Shown here in pieces: positions 12,201 through 21,144 of a stretch of DNA of 64,000 nt. Each line of letters begins with the position of its first letter. The first letter of the stretch is position 1. This DNA is from Erpetoichthys calabaricus (Eukaryota > Chordata > Cladistia > Polypteriformes > Polypteridae), in the NCBI RefSeq assembly GCF_900747795.2, contig NC_041401.2, positions 67,063,246 through 67,127,245 of the forward strand, given 5' to 3'. The notes under the pieces are model-generated. The model was not told the origin of the DNA. It did no database searches and was given only the letters and a program-made list of their open reading frames with translations. A program made the translations under genes and the position numbers.

Positions 12201-13655
12201 GATGTGGAAGGAAAAGAAGAATACTTGCAGGAAACTCCACACAAACACAGAGAGAATGTGTAAACTTCACACAGAAAACAAACACACACAAGAATCACTT
12301 CCAGGAAGCTCAATCACCTGCACTAACCATATGTCTCTCCTCAACTCATGATGCATCTCTATAATGAATTTAAATCATTTAAAAATCCATGCAGACTGTG
12401 CAGGTTGCACAATTTCCTAGTGTGCATGTTTTTTTTTTTCCCCTCTCCAAATCCTGCAGTTTCCTCTAACACCACAAAGACGCATGTTTGGCTGAATGGT
12501 GACTGTTTTACCTAGTGTCCCATCCATGGTTTGTTACTGGCCCATAGCCTACTGTACACTGCTGGATAGGATCCAGTCATCTGCAGCTTGGTAATGGAAT
12601 AAGAAAGTTTGAGGAATTAATTAATGAAAACTGCTATAACATTCTTAGAAGCATTTGCAAAATGTAAGCTTCACATTCTTGCTGGAATCTACATTATCAT
12701 CCCTATATTAAAAAATTAAGTTAATTTACCAAGAGGTATTCTTCATTAAGTAAAGCCATGCATCAAGATGAAAAATTAGCTTCCATTTCCTATTTTGCTT
12801 ATTTCAAGCATTCATCTCACCAATGCCTTTAAAACGAGGAGGATTTGCCTTCTCATCAAGCTGCAGTTGTGTTTTTACATACTCTGTTGGAAAAGTAATG
12901 CAGATCTCTATGCCACCAGCGATCCCACCTTAAAAAAAAAAAACAAAGGACATTTGTCTTTGCTGGAAGAGAAGGTGTAGAATCAATGTGCAGCAGTTCA
13001 CTGCGTTCATATGTCATTATGAACATTACCTCCTGTAAATGTGTTTTACAATATGTTAAAAAAGAAGGGAATATGGTCAGAATATAGATGTTACTGTACT
13101 GTTTTTGGTTGCTAAGACAAAAATATGCTAATACAACAATAGAGACAATACGGACCAGCATTAAAGGTGTAGAATGATCCACAAATTTAATAATCAGTGA
13201 AACAAACAAAAAAATTCCTCATTTGATTTGTAAGACTAACTACTACTTCTCAAAACTGGGAAAACTACAAGAAAAAGAAGACGATGACGCCGATCTGAAT
13301 GAAAAACCTAGACAGGCTACCGAGCTTGCCAAACAAAGACCTGAACGTAGCACATGCAGAAACATTTTTGGTTTCATTTCATGCATTTGACACTCTTGTG
13401 TAAAAATCAGTTGGTTACACTACCTGCCAGAATCGCCTTTCCCGGATGTGTGAGCTTCTCACGCCCCGCAGCGGCCGCGGACAGCACTCTGCAGCTGCTC
13501 GCTCTGACGTCGCTTTCCGCTTTTGCGGCACAGACAGCACCTGTCGAGACACACCTCGTAACGGGACCAGACAGAAAAGACCGAGAGCGCAGGCTGCAGG
13601 GGCCGTCAGTGACAGTGAACGGTGATAACCTGGAAGACATGATGCTGCAAAACAC
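203..13655 (-). CDS. SLC25A1: SLC25A1, mitochondrial tricarboxylate (citrate) carrier, 9 coding exons
   Basis: Exchanges mitochondrial citrate for cytosolic malate across the inner membrane, supplying acetyl-CoA for lipid synthesis. Coding exons in transcript order: 13655-13424, 12928-12821, 11366-11267, 10670-10532, 3079-2995, 2916-2812, 1384-1269, 810-737, 314-203. All have GT/AG borders and matching phases, and total 1071 nt (356 aa plus TAA). The three carrier signatures are present: PTEYVK (91-96), PMETIK (188-193) and PLDVIK (286-291). The sequence matches vertebrate SLC25A1 throughout, from [12 protein letters not shown] to a C-terminus ending WKT. It is about 45 aa longer than human (311 aa) because the only in-frame Met codons lie well upstream (13655, or the sixth codon at 13640), giving an Arg/Ser-rich N-terminal extension that may be a mitochondrial presequence. 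Intron 4 is about 7.4 kb and full of repeats. Identification is very secure; the start codon is less so. Confidence 0.96.
965..1232 (-). repeat. 5'-truncated tRNA-headed SINE, intron 7 of SLC25A1
   Basis: Reverse-complement copy of the SINE whole at 5448-5815. It keeps the body (GGTTTCCTCC, AGTCCAAAGACATG, GGCACCCTGCCC, AGCCAATCCCAGCC in complement) and the GGAT-repeat tail at the low-coordinate end, but lacks the tRNA-like head. It lies between SLC25A1 exons 8 and 7. Confidence 0.9.
3093..3370. mobile_element. Foldback (MITE-like) element with about 90-bp inverted repeats
   Basis: The arm at about 3095-3185 (TATATA, then ACTTTTTAAAAACCATGCTT and so on to CATCACTC) is repeated in reverse complement at about 3280-3370, separated by roughly 95 bp of unrelated sequence. 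The arms pair with only scattered mismatches, so the transcript could form a long hairpin. No coding capacity; the superfamily cannot be told. The outer ends are runs of TA, consistent with a TA target. It begins 14 bp outside SLC25A1 exon 5 (edge at 3079), so it lies directly at that exon's splice acceptor. Confidence 0.8.
3647..3698. repeat. (AAT)n microsatellite, interrupted
   Basis: Run of AAT triplets with a few interruptions in the large intron 4 of SLC25A1. Confidence 0.9.
4508..4808 (+). repeat. Isolated 5'-end segment of the RTE-like LINE family
   Basis: Shares blocks in the same order with the first 270 bp of the LINE at 37885: GGAGCATGC, TACAGC, TTGCCGC, GGGTGACGCCT, GCCACCAACCC-like, CAGCAAGTTGGAGG, GCAGGGCTGGATGCAG, TAATGTCATA. 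It is diverged and no LINE coding sequence follows. A stretch from about 4820 to 5250 beyond it was not recognised. Confidence 0.6.
5448..5815 (+). mobile_element. Full-length tRNA-derived SINE with 14-bp target duplication
   Basis: The head carries RNA polymerase III promoter elements: box A TGGCGCAGTGAG (5459-5470) and box B GGTTCGCTTCC (5510-5520). The body runs through the fish SINE signature GTTTGCATGTTCTCCCCGTG and AGTCCAAAGACATGCATG, then a GT-rich stretch, and ends in four GGAT-like units. The 14-bp direct repeat AATATTTCCTATTA flanks it exactly (5434-5447 and 5816-5829). The perfect duplication and clean sequence mark it as a young insertion, in SLC25A1 intron 4. Confidence 0.95.
6317..6430 (+). 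mobile_element. hAT-like terminal fragment
   Basis: Begins CAGTGTTTTTTCCAACC, then TTTTTTCTGTGGTGGCACACTTT, the form of the 5' terminus of non-autonomous hAT elements in vertebrates. The matching right terminus was not found, so only one end is called. Confidence 0.5.
7711..8075 (+). mobile_element. Non-autonomous Helitron, both ends visible
   Basis: Starts with TC (7711) after an A, followed by TATATATAAAATCCAACG and TCTGTCTGTCTG, and ends in CTAG (8072-8075) followed by T. A short GC-rich inverted repeat (AGCCG, CGGCT) precedes the end. TC start, CTAG end, insertion between A and T, and no target duplication are the rules for Helitrons. No ORF. Lies in SLC25A1 intron 4. Confidence 0.8.
8681..8750 (-). 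repeat. L2-like/SINE 3' tail fragment
   Basis: Complement reads GTGTGGATAGCGCTTTGAGT, GCGCTATATAAATG, then (ATT)n. The same tail occurs at 20855-20916 and a related one at 26195-26281. A possible 9-bp duplication AAAATAATA flanks it, although the low-complexity tail makes that uncertain. Confidence 0.8.
9558..9670 (+). repeat. SINE head fragment, degraded
   Basis: CAGTGCTGCTACCTCGTAGC, CTGGGTTTAAATGCTGG and GTAGTTTCCTCTGACATC correspond to the head and early body of the SINE at 5448, with many substitutions. Confidence 0.65.
9745..10275 (+). mobile_element. Degraded Rex/CR1-like LINE reverse-transcriptase fragment
   Basis: Translates in pieces to non-LTR reverse-transcriptase blocks: D-SSAF-TI, then [18 protein letters not shown], then a GCCCTCCAGGG stretch equivalent to the P-P-G-x-x loop, then AAACATTTCAGGATTCTAGG like the FKFLG motif. 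Several stops and shifts; a long-dead fragment in SLC25A1 intron 4. Confidence 0.65.
12050..12335 (-). repeat. Old SINE copy, inverted
   Basis: Contains reverse-complement SINE blocks: GCAGGGATCAACCCTGGATGG, AGATGTGGAAGGAAA, CAGGAAACTCCACACAAACA and GAGAGAATGTGTAAACTTC. Strongly diverged from the copy at 5448. Confidence 0.7.
12395..12610 (+). repeat. Old SINE copy
   Basis: TGCAGTTTCCTCTAACACC, ACAAAGACGCATGTTTGGC, GTGTCCCATCCATGG and CTGGATAGGATCCAG follow the SINE body in order with many substitutions. Confidence 0.65.
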
Positions 13656-13849
13656 TATTCTTCTATGGCATGGGTCCTCAAAAGAATTCCGTATGAATAA
13701 TTCACTACTACCTCCACCACGTTTTTATTCAGTTGCCCTGTTTCTCTTTATTAAATATATTACTTTTACAAATCTACTGCACCTGCTTTATCTGACTGGA
13801 CGCACGGTTCGAACTGAGAACACGCTTCTCAAAAAACGGGATGCTCACC

Positions 13850-14095
13850 TTGATTGGTTACTGTACGGTAAATTTAATTTGTAATTGGTTCGTCTAGTTA
13901 CGCCCCACTTTTTACAGGCGGAGTTGGGTACGCCTTGTTGTACGATTGGTTAAGAAATAAGTTATGGGTGGGTCTTTAAAAGAAGAAGCAAACAAAGGAC
14001 TTTCAAATTGAGTAAAAGATACTCCAGATGGGTCTGTGTCAGGGTCTTTATGTTCATTGGCTAAGCGAAGAGGAAGATAGTGACTGTGATTGGGT
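13850..14095 (-). promoter_or_regulatory. SLC25A1 upstream region with five CCAAT boxes
   Basis: Five ATTGG pentamers, which read CCAAT on the gene's strand, occur at 13853-13857, 13884-13888, 13945-13949, 14056-14060 and 14089-14093, about 200-440 bp upstream of the SLC25A1 start codon. GC-rich CGCCCCAC and GGCGGA motifs lie among them. Clustered CCAAT boxes are typical NF-Y sites, and NF-Y with SREBP and Sp1 is known to drive lipogenic genes including SLC25A1. Binding here is inferred from motif only. The nearby first exon (about 13440-13620) is locally GC-rich. Confidence 0.55.
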
Positions 14096-14849
14096 GGAAG
14101 GGATTGGAAGAGATGGGGAGAGCCTGGGGTGAGAAGTTCATCTCTCCTATGCAGCAATATGTGGGGTCATTATCGAATTCTTTAGTAATTAAAGCAAAAC
14201 CAATCTTTTAACAGGAATTCGCATGTATATTGTGAACAGGCACATTTAAATTGGGTTATTCTAGCAGTATTATGAATTTATTGAGGACCCACTAAATCAA
14301 GAGTCTCTGTTACATTTTAAATCGAACTAGGACTTAATGTTAAAATAACCATGATCGAATGTTTCGCGATATCTGAGTTTATAAACCTTTATTACGATCA
14401 TTTTTGCTGAATATTTATGCAGTGTTCACAACACCTGTTCGCTAGCCACCATCGTTTCCTGACATTAAAATCAAGGCTTGAGGCTCATAGGTTACCTGTT
14501 GCTTTGTGGGAGTCCTTTAAAACTGCGAAATTGTCTTGTGATCACTGTGCTATAACTTTTGTTTTAACATATTTGTGTATTTACAGTACATTAGTCTGTA
14601 TTCCTGACACCAGTGACTGTGTGTATTGCTTTCTGTTGTCCTTAACACTATGTTTAATTTTATTTTATTTATGTACTTTACAGAGTGACAGTGGCGCCAA
14701 CTGGTGTGGCAGGCCGTTTGCTCATCTCTTTAATAAATGCTTACTTATTTTTTTGTTGTGTTTCTGTACATAATACCTTGTAATGTTTGATGTTGTTATT
14801 GGCGCTATATAAAACACAGGCGGATTAATTTTGTAACTATAAGAGGCAA

Positions 14850-16450
14850 TTATAGTGCCTATACAAAGTATTCACACGCTTTGAAGTTTCTTTTGCATTT
14901 CATTGTTATACAACATTGAATCACAGTGAATTTCATATAGTTTAATAGTTTTTAATGTTGTGGCATATGACCAGTGCCCTTCCCCGGCAGGGACACCGCA
15001 ATGCTGGAAGGACCAGGGAAAAGAGCATATCCAGAGCAGTACCTATCCTGGGGCACTAGGTGGCAGCCCCCATGGGTTGCAACTGTGCCTCGGACTCCCG
15101 CAGGGCTCCATGGGAATTGGAGTTGGATACCACTCTGTTGGGATAAGTGGGCACTGCCAGGGGGTGCTGCAGCTACTGCTAAGCCCTAGAGTGCAGTTCT
15201 TTTGCCACATTTGGAAGTGCTGCTAGAAATGCATCAACAAGTACCTGGAGCACTTCTAGGTGCCTTATAAAAGGAGCCAGCAGACACTACTCCAGGAACC
15301 AGAGTCGGGAGGAAAGAGACGAAGCTTGTGTGGAGGAGAGGAGGAGAAAAGAGAAAGAAAAAGAAGAGAATTGTGTTGTGTTGTGCTGTGCTTTTGGGAC
15401 TGTGTTGTGCATGTGGGAGATGGGGAAGATGTTTCCCACAAGGGAGAAAGAAAACTAAAAAATGTGTGCATGCACTTGTGCCTCTTGTGTCTGTGTCAGG
15501 TCTACAATGTCAAAGTAAAAACAGATCTCTGGGCAGTGATCTAAATTAATTGCAAATATGAAACACAAAGTAATTGATTGTGTAAGTATTCATCCTCTTC
15601 AGGTCAGTACAGTATTAGTAGAATGCACCTTTGGCCGCCATAACAGCCTTGAGTGTGTATGGACAGGTTTCTATCAGCTTAGCTTTGCACATCCAGACAT
15701 GGCAATGTTCCCCATTTTTCTTTGCCAACTAGTCAAGCACCATCAATTTGCATATGGAGTGTGATTGAACAGCCTTTTTTCAGTCCAGTCACAAATTCTC
15801 AATTGGAGGTGAACTCCAACTCTGCTTCAGGTCATTTACATTGTTGTCTTTAAGCCATCCCTGTATAGCAGCTTTGACCTTATACTTGGAGACTATGGCT
15901 TGCTTGAAAACAATTCTTTTCCGAAGGTGCAGTTTTCTTGAAGACTGCATTAGATTTTTCTCCAGGATTTCCCTGTATTTTCCCACATTCCTTTTACCTT
16001 CTGTCCTCACAAGTCATTGAGGGCCTGCTGCAGACAAGTAATGAAAACATAATGCTGCCACCAGGATTCATGGTAGTATGGTATTTTTGATCATTTACAG
16101 TATTCAGATATTTAGTATGATGGCTAAAAAGCTCAATTTTGGTTTAATCAGACCAGGTGACCTTCTTCCAGCTATCTTCAAAGTCTCCCATGTTTCATTT
16201 GTGCATTTGTCAACAGTAGCTTTCACTTAGCTACTCTTGCATAAAGCTGCAACTGATGAAGCACCCAGGCACAATGTTGCAAGTACAGTCTCTTCAAACA
16301 CAGTCAATGTAGCTTGTATCTCCTTCAGAGATATCATAGGTCTCCCTTACTAATCTTCTTGCATGAACACTTAGTTTTGGTGGATAACCTGCTTTAGACT
16401 GTCAATTCAGTGTGTCTTGTCTTGTACTTAATACTAATAGTTCTTATATG
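14850..16450 (-). mobile_element. Tc1/mariner-like fossil, split by an LTR-like insertion
   Basis: The left terminus reads AGTGCCTATACAAAGTATTCACAC (14853 on), a typical Tc1 end. After the interruption at about 14960-15535, TAAGTATTCATCCTCTTCAG and ACCTTTGGC.GCCATAACAGC resume (from 15590). The rest is the complement of a Tc1 transposase gene, recognisable by the strings AATGCTGCCACCA, AAAAAGCTCAATTTT, GACCTTCTTCCA and GATATCATAGGTCTCCC. Many stops; no usable ORF. The right terminal repeat was not found. Confidence 0.75.
14958..15535 (+). repeat. LTR-like repeat, copy A
   Basis: One of four related copies in the window (also 28395-28870, 44580-45058, 62805-63310). Shared order: a pyrimidine-poor start with GGGACACC, then CGCAGGGCTCCATG, a GTGGATAC..GTTGGGAT block, CTGGAGCACTT, a TATAAAAGGAGCC promoter-like motif, CCAGAGTCGGGAGG, a purine-rich stretch and a GTCTGTGTC-rich 3' end. 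Size and promoter layout suggest a solo LTR; no internal retroviral-type region is adjacent. It lies inside the Tc1-like fossil, so it is the younger of the two. Confidence 0.5.
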
Positions 16451-18095
16451 TGAAACAAACAGAAGCTCTTTTAGTGGGTGCAAGTTTTGAAAACAACAAG
16501 GCATCTGTAAAATAGAAAGTCAATACTGATGGCCTGGACTTCATAGAATTTAAATATTAATTTGGCTGAATTCAGTTTAGCTTTTTACATTGCTCAAATT
16601 TTTAATGCAAATATTCCAACACTACACAACCTAAAGCTATTTCAAACTGATGTTTGGTTATGTATCATATAGAAAAGCTATAGAAAAGCTTTTATATTAA
16701 GAATGATCGACTGCTGTAATTCTTTACTGTTAATCCAATCTAACAGCTGCAGTAGCAAAGGTCATAATTAGACCTAAGAAGAAAGACCACATAACTTAAA
16801 ATTTGTCATTAGTTTACCATCAAGTTTAGAGTTGATTTTTAAATCTTCCTCTTAACAATAAACGTTGTGAATGGTTTCTACCATCTTCCTTACATCTTAC
16901 AGAATTTATTAATGCCTAAATCTTAGGGCATAATTATGAGCACAGGATAGATGTAGGCCTTTTTTAAATTTACACTTATAAATAAAAGAGGAGCTATTGG
17001 GTACTCAGACTCTAAAACAAAGTAACTTCAATTATTGAAGACCTACTAGTACTAACTCCTGTTAGAGCTTTCAATAAGGTTATTCATATTACAGTTTTTA
17101 ATAATTATGATAGTTGGGGAGCCAGTTTGTTTGTCCTATTCTCAGTTTTTGTGCTGGCATTTGATACCACTGCCATTGTGATCAAGATTGTTGTCCTAGT
17201 ATCAGACCTTTGCAATATTCCATCAACGCCTTAACATTTGCTGTTTACTTAAATTATTACCTTTATACATGTATTTTACAGTGCATTTAGTCATAGGTAA
17301 TACAGAGAAACCAATGAAACAAACATGTTTTTTATTTACTTTGTTAGATGTATGTGGCATTACAACATTCAATCTTCAGGTGTGAAAAGGTTACTACCCC
17401 CTGCTTGAACCTGTTAACATTTAAGCCCGATTTAGGCCAACCCTGTGTGGTCGAAATTTAACATCTCATTAAAGAAAGAAATGTCCTCTAACAGGACAAT
17501 TCAATAATCAGGCAGGAGAAAAGTTGTTCATTGTATCTTTTAATGACTCCTCGGCAAAATGCCTTGGAGGGAGCATTCATCAAACGCAGTCTGTTACAGC
17601 ATGGTCAGAATGGTCAGCGAAACAAAGAATAGAGGTTCATTTTATAAACTGTTGAATTTACATACAGTGTCAATCAATGCATACATTTTATTGTGGTTGG
17701 TTCATTGGTTTACACCCAAATATTTTATACAAATAAAAGTATATATATATATATATATTCTGGTTCTTCTTATACCTTTTGAGATGAGATACCACCCTTG
17801 AAATTTCTGTGCATATAACAACTGTCCAGTCTCATTTATAGGACATCTGCTGATTTCTTAGTCATCTCTTAGTCATCCTTCAGTAGATTTTGTATATTAC
17901 ATCAACCTTTCTTCTGGTACATTATTTATTTGACCATCTCAGTATTTTCCTAACCCAATTCTTATATTTCAGGGTATGTTTTGTTGTTCATTTGACCTTT
18001 ATCTGGTTTCCTGTTGTGCCTGAACAGGTCTCTGACATATATTAACCCTTTATGCTATTTCTTTAAGATGGATGCTATGTTACCCTAAAATTATT
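16450..18095. other. Intergenic, nothing recognised
   Basis: AT-rich, no conserved protein or repeat family recognised apart from a short (TA)n run at about 17740-17757. Confidence 0.5.
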
Positions 18096-18099
18096 CTTC

Positions 18100-18265
18100 C
18101 ACACCTGCCAGTGTATTCAGAAAGAATTCAGACTTTTTAAATATTTTGCTGTGTTGCAGCTTTATGCAAAGTCATTTTAAATTAATTTCCCCTCACTTCG
18201 AGCAACACTCAATACCCCAGAATGACAAAGAGAAAACAGGATTTTTTCAGATTTCTTTTATTAGT
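18100..18265. repeat. Tc1-like terminal fragment
   Basis: TATTCAGAAAGAATTCAGAC, TTTGCTGTGTTGCAGC and AATACCCCAGAATGACAAAG match the terminal repeat of a second Tc1 family; no transposase follows. Confidence 0.65.
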
Positions 18266-18449
18266 AGTATTACTATTTATTTTACTATTTTATATCTTAT
18301 TATTTAAGCCTTTATGAAAATGCTTATATTGTTGTATAATAAAAAGTAGTGACAGTAACACTGAGGGTGGTGAGATTTTCTCCTTTGGAAACAAAAATAA
18401 ATTATTGGGTAGATTAAGCAACCTACAAGTTAAAATTATGTGATAATTC

Positions 18450-19480
18450 CCAGGCCAGTCGGGAGACATAGTCCCTCCAGGTCTTCCACGGGGCCTCCTC
18501 CCGGTTAGACATGCCCGGAACACCTCACCAGGGAGGCGTCCAGGAGGCATCCTTGAGCCACCTCATCTGACTCCTCTCGATGCGGAGGAGCAGCGGCTCT
18601 ACTCTGAGCCCCTCCCGGATGACTGAGCTTCTCACCCTATCTTTAAGGGAGAGCCCAGACACCCTGCGGAGAAAACTCATTTCAGCCGCTTGTATTCGCG
18701 ATCTTGTTCTTTCGGTCACTACCCATAGCTCATGACCATAGGTGAGGGTAGGAACATAGATCGACTGGTAAATTGAGAGCTTTGCCTTACGGCTCAGCTC
18801 CTTTTTCACCACGACAGACCGATGCAGAGCCCGCATCACTGAGGACGCCGCACCGATCCGCCTGTTGATCTCACGCTCCATTCTTCCCTCACTCGTGAAC
18901 AAGACCCCGAGATACTTGAACTCCTCCACTTGGGGCAGGATATCGCTCCCAACCCTAAGAGGGCACTCCACCCTTTTCCGGCTGAGGACCATGGTCTCGG
19001 ATTTGGAGGTGCTGATTCCCATCCCAGCCGCTTCACACTCAGCTGCGAACCGATCCAGAGAGAGCTGAAGATCACGGCCTGATGAAGCAAACAGGACAAC
19101 ATCATCTGCAAAAAGCAGTGACCCAATCCTGAGTCCACCAAGCCGGACCCCTTCAACACCCTGGCTGCGCCTAGAAATTCTGTCCATAAAAGTTATGAAC
19201 AGAATCGGTGACAAAGGGCAGCCCTGGCGGAGTCCATCTCACACTGGAAACGGGTTCGACTTACTGCTGGCAATGCGGACCAAGCTCTGACACCGATCGT
19301 ACAGGGACCGAATAGCTCTTATCAGGGGGTCCGGTACCCCATACTCTCGGAATACCCCCCACAGGATTCCCAGAGGGACACCGTCGAACGCCTTTTCCAA
19401 GTCCACAAAACACATGTAGACTGGTTGGGCGAACTCCCATGCACCCTCCAGGACCCTGCTAAGGGTGTAGAGCTGGTTTT
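18450..19480 (-). mobile_element. 3' half of an RTE-like LINE, truncated at both ends
   Basis: Complement encodes the C-terminal half of the same reverse transcriptase as at 37885-41110, starting near DQLYTLSRVLEG and reading FVDLEKAFDGVP, GCPLS, the catalytic FADD box in SLLFADDVVLF, EFKYLGVLFT, LTYGHELWV and PGRLPGEVFRACLTG. A 229-codon open stretch runs 19214-18525. The copy stops in the RDYVSRLAWE region before the normal 3' end, and its 5' end begins mid-RT. At the nucleotide level it is close to the copy in TEKT1 intron 6. Confidence 0.9.
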
Positions 19481-19499
19481 CACTGCTAGAAAAATTGGT

Positions 19500-20340
19500 G
19501 GGTCCTAGAAATCTTTCAGTGATACTCGTTTTAAATTAATACTCCCAACTACAGCTTAAAATAATCGTAACTATAACAAAATGCAAAATAAAAAAACGAG
19601 AATTACTTTTCCAATGGAAAAGCTGATGCCCAGTTAATTAGTGATATCAATACCTTTTTTTTAATCTTTCCATGTCTACAGTAGCGGCAAATGGGTGAAG
19701 GAAGCGTAATAATGAAACATTAGCAATTTAAATTTTCATTGTTGTAAATTGTTCCTAAAGCAAATTAAACAGATAATTGTGCCATTTGTGTTCGGATGTA
19801 ATGTGATCATATCCTCAGGGTGAAAGGAAACAAGTATTCTCAGAATTCACTTGTTTGTGGATAACCAAAAGAATAAAGTTACACAGCAAATCTCCTGTGC
19901 TGATGTGTGCAGACTTATGGGTCAATGTCATATTTATGTGCAAATGTAAAAGAGATTAACATATTCACTAAACTCCAAGTTCCTTTCTACACCTGCACGT
20001 TCTCCGCGTTTGTACGTTGGGTTTCCTCTGGTATTTCGCTTTTACTTTTTCATACCTAAAATGTACAGATTAATCAATTTTATTAAAATAAATTCATATT
20101 TTAGAGAATTTTATTGTACTCCAATAGACCAAACCTTTTCATTTGCCTCTGATTTTTTTTAATTGTCAAGTATAGTTGCTACCGTATCGTGATTGTAAGT
20201 GTGTGTGTCCAGCGATAGACTGGTCCATACCATATTATTTATCACTGTTATTCAGTATTTTGTAAATACATTATACGCACTCCCTTACGTAACTGTAATT
20301 TTAATACCAGTTTCTTGAAGTAGTTGTAGGATCATTTCAA
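19500..20340. other. Intergenic, nothing recognised
   Basis: AT-rich. A weak SINE-like trace (TTCTCCGCGTTTGTACGTTGGG, 20000-20030) is the only hint of a family. Confidence 0.5.
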
Positions 20341-20346
20341 TAGAGT

Positions 20347-20381
20347 CCAGCTGCAGTCAGGACAGTTTTAGGCCTTGGACA
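20347..20381. repeat. Left arm of 35-bp inverted repeat
   Basis: Starts CCAGCTGCAGTCAGGACAG and ends GGCCTTGGACA. Its reverse complement is at 22886-22920 with 2 mismatches in 35. Weaker pairing continues inward (about 45 bp, to the GACGCCCC string near 20420). It may be the terminus of a DNA transposon that carries the Tc1 inside it. Confidence 0.8.
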
Positions 20382-20782
20382 GATTCAGCGACCTGAGACG
20401 TTCTGAAGCTCGTAAGATGACGCCCCTGTTTAGCTGCATCTCTTTTGACTCCACCCACTTTCCACGCTCTCAACCCCGTGTTAGCGGTACAGTATAACGT
20501 TTGTGCTAAATGTAATGGTGGCAAACTGAACGTGCGTGCAAAAAATATTATTATAATATAATTATTATAAATATTATAAAATATAGCACCAGGATAAACG
20601 GTCGTGCTAATTTAATAAACGTCTCTTCGTACTTGCTGCGAGGTCGCGAGCCATCCCCAATGGATACGCAAAGCGGCTCGGCAAACAGAGAAGGTCTTAG
20701 CTGGGCGACTCAAACGACTACTTTATACCTCTGTACTTCTGAGGGCAAGTGCGTCATTCCTAGGGAGCATAAACTCCGCCAC

Positions 20783-20916
20783 AATTAGTGCTGCTGCTTT
20801 GCAGTAAGGAGACTGTGGAAGATTGTGGGTTCGCTTCCCGGTTCCTCCCTGTGTGGATAGCGCTTTGAGTACTGAGAAAAGCGCTATATAAATGTAATGA
20901 ATTATTATTATTATTA
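20783..20916 (+). mobile_element. Short tRNA-headed SINE with L2-type (ATT)n tail
   Basis: TTAGTGCTGCTGCTTTGCAG head, box B GGTTCGCTTCC (20828-20838) and TTCCTCCCTGTGTGGA match the SINE at 5448, but the copy then switches to TAGCGCTTTGAGT, GCGCTATATAAATGTAATG and (ATT)n. Same head, different 3' tail. Confidence 0.8.
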
Positions 20917-21144
20917 AAGCATCATTAACATAAATATTAAAATTTTGTACACCAGTAATAAGCTCCTAAACGTCCGGCGCGTAGTATTACATATTTTGAC
21001 TGTTTACACAAATTATATGATTTATTCGATTCAGAGTCAATAAGAATATGTAGTGTTAATCGTAGCTGAGTGCAGCATATAATTTATTCTTTTTCGTTTT
21101 ATTCCTTAGCTTATCCCATTTTTATATAGGGTCTAATGACCCAA

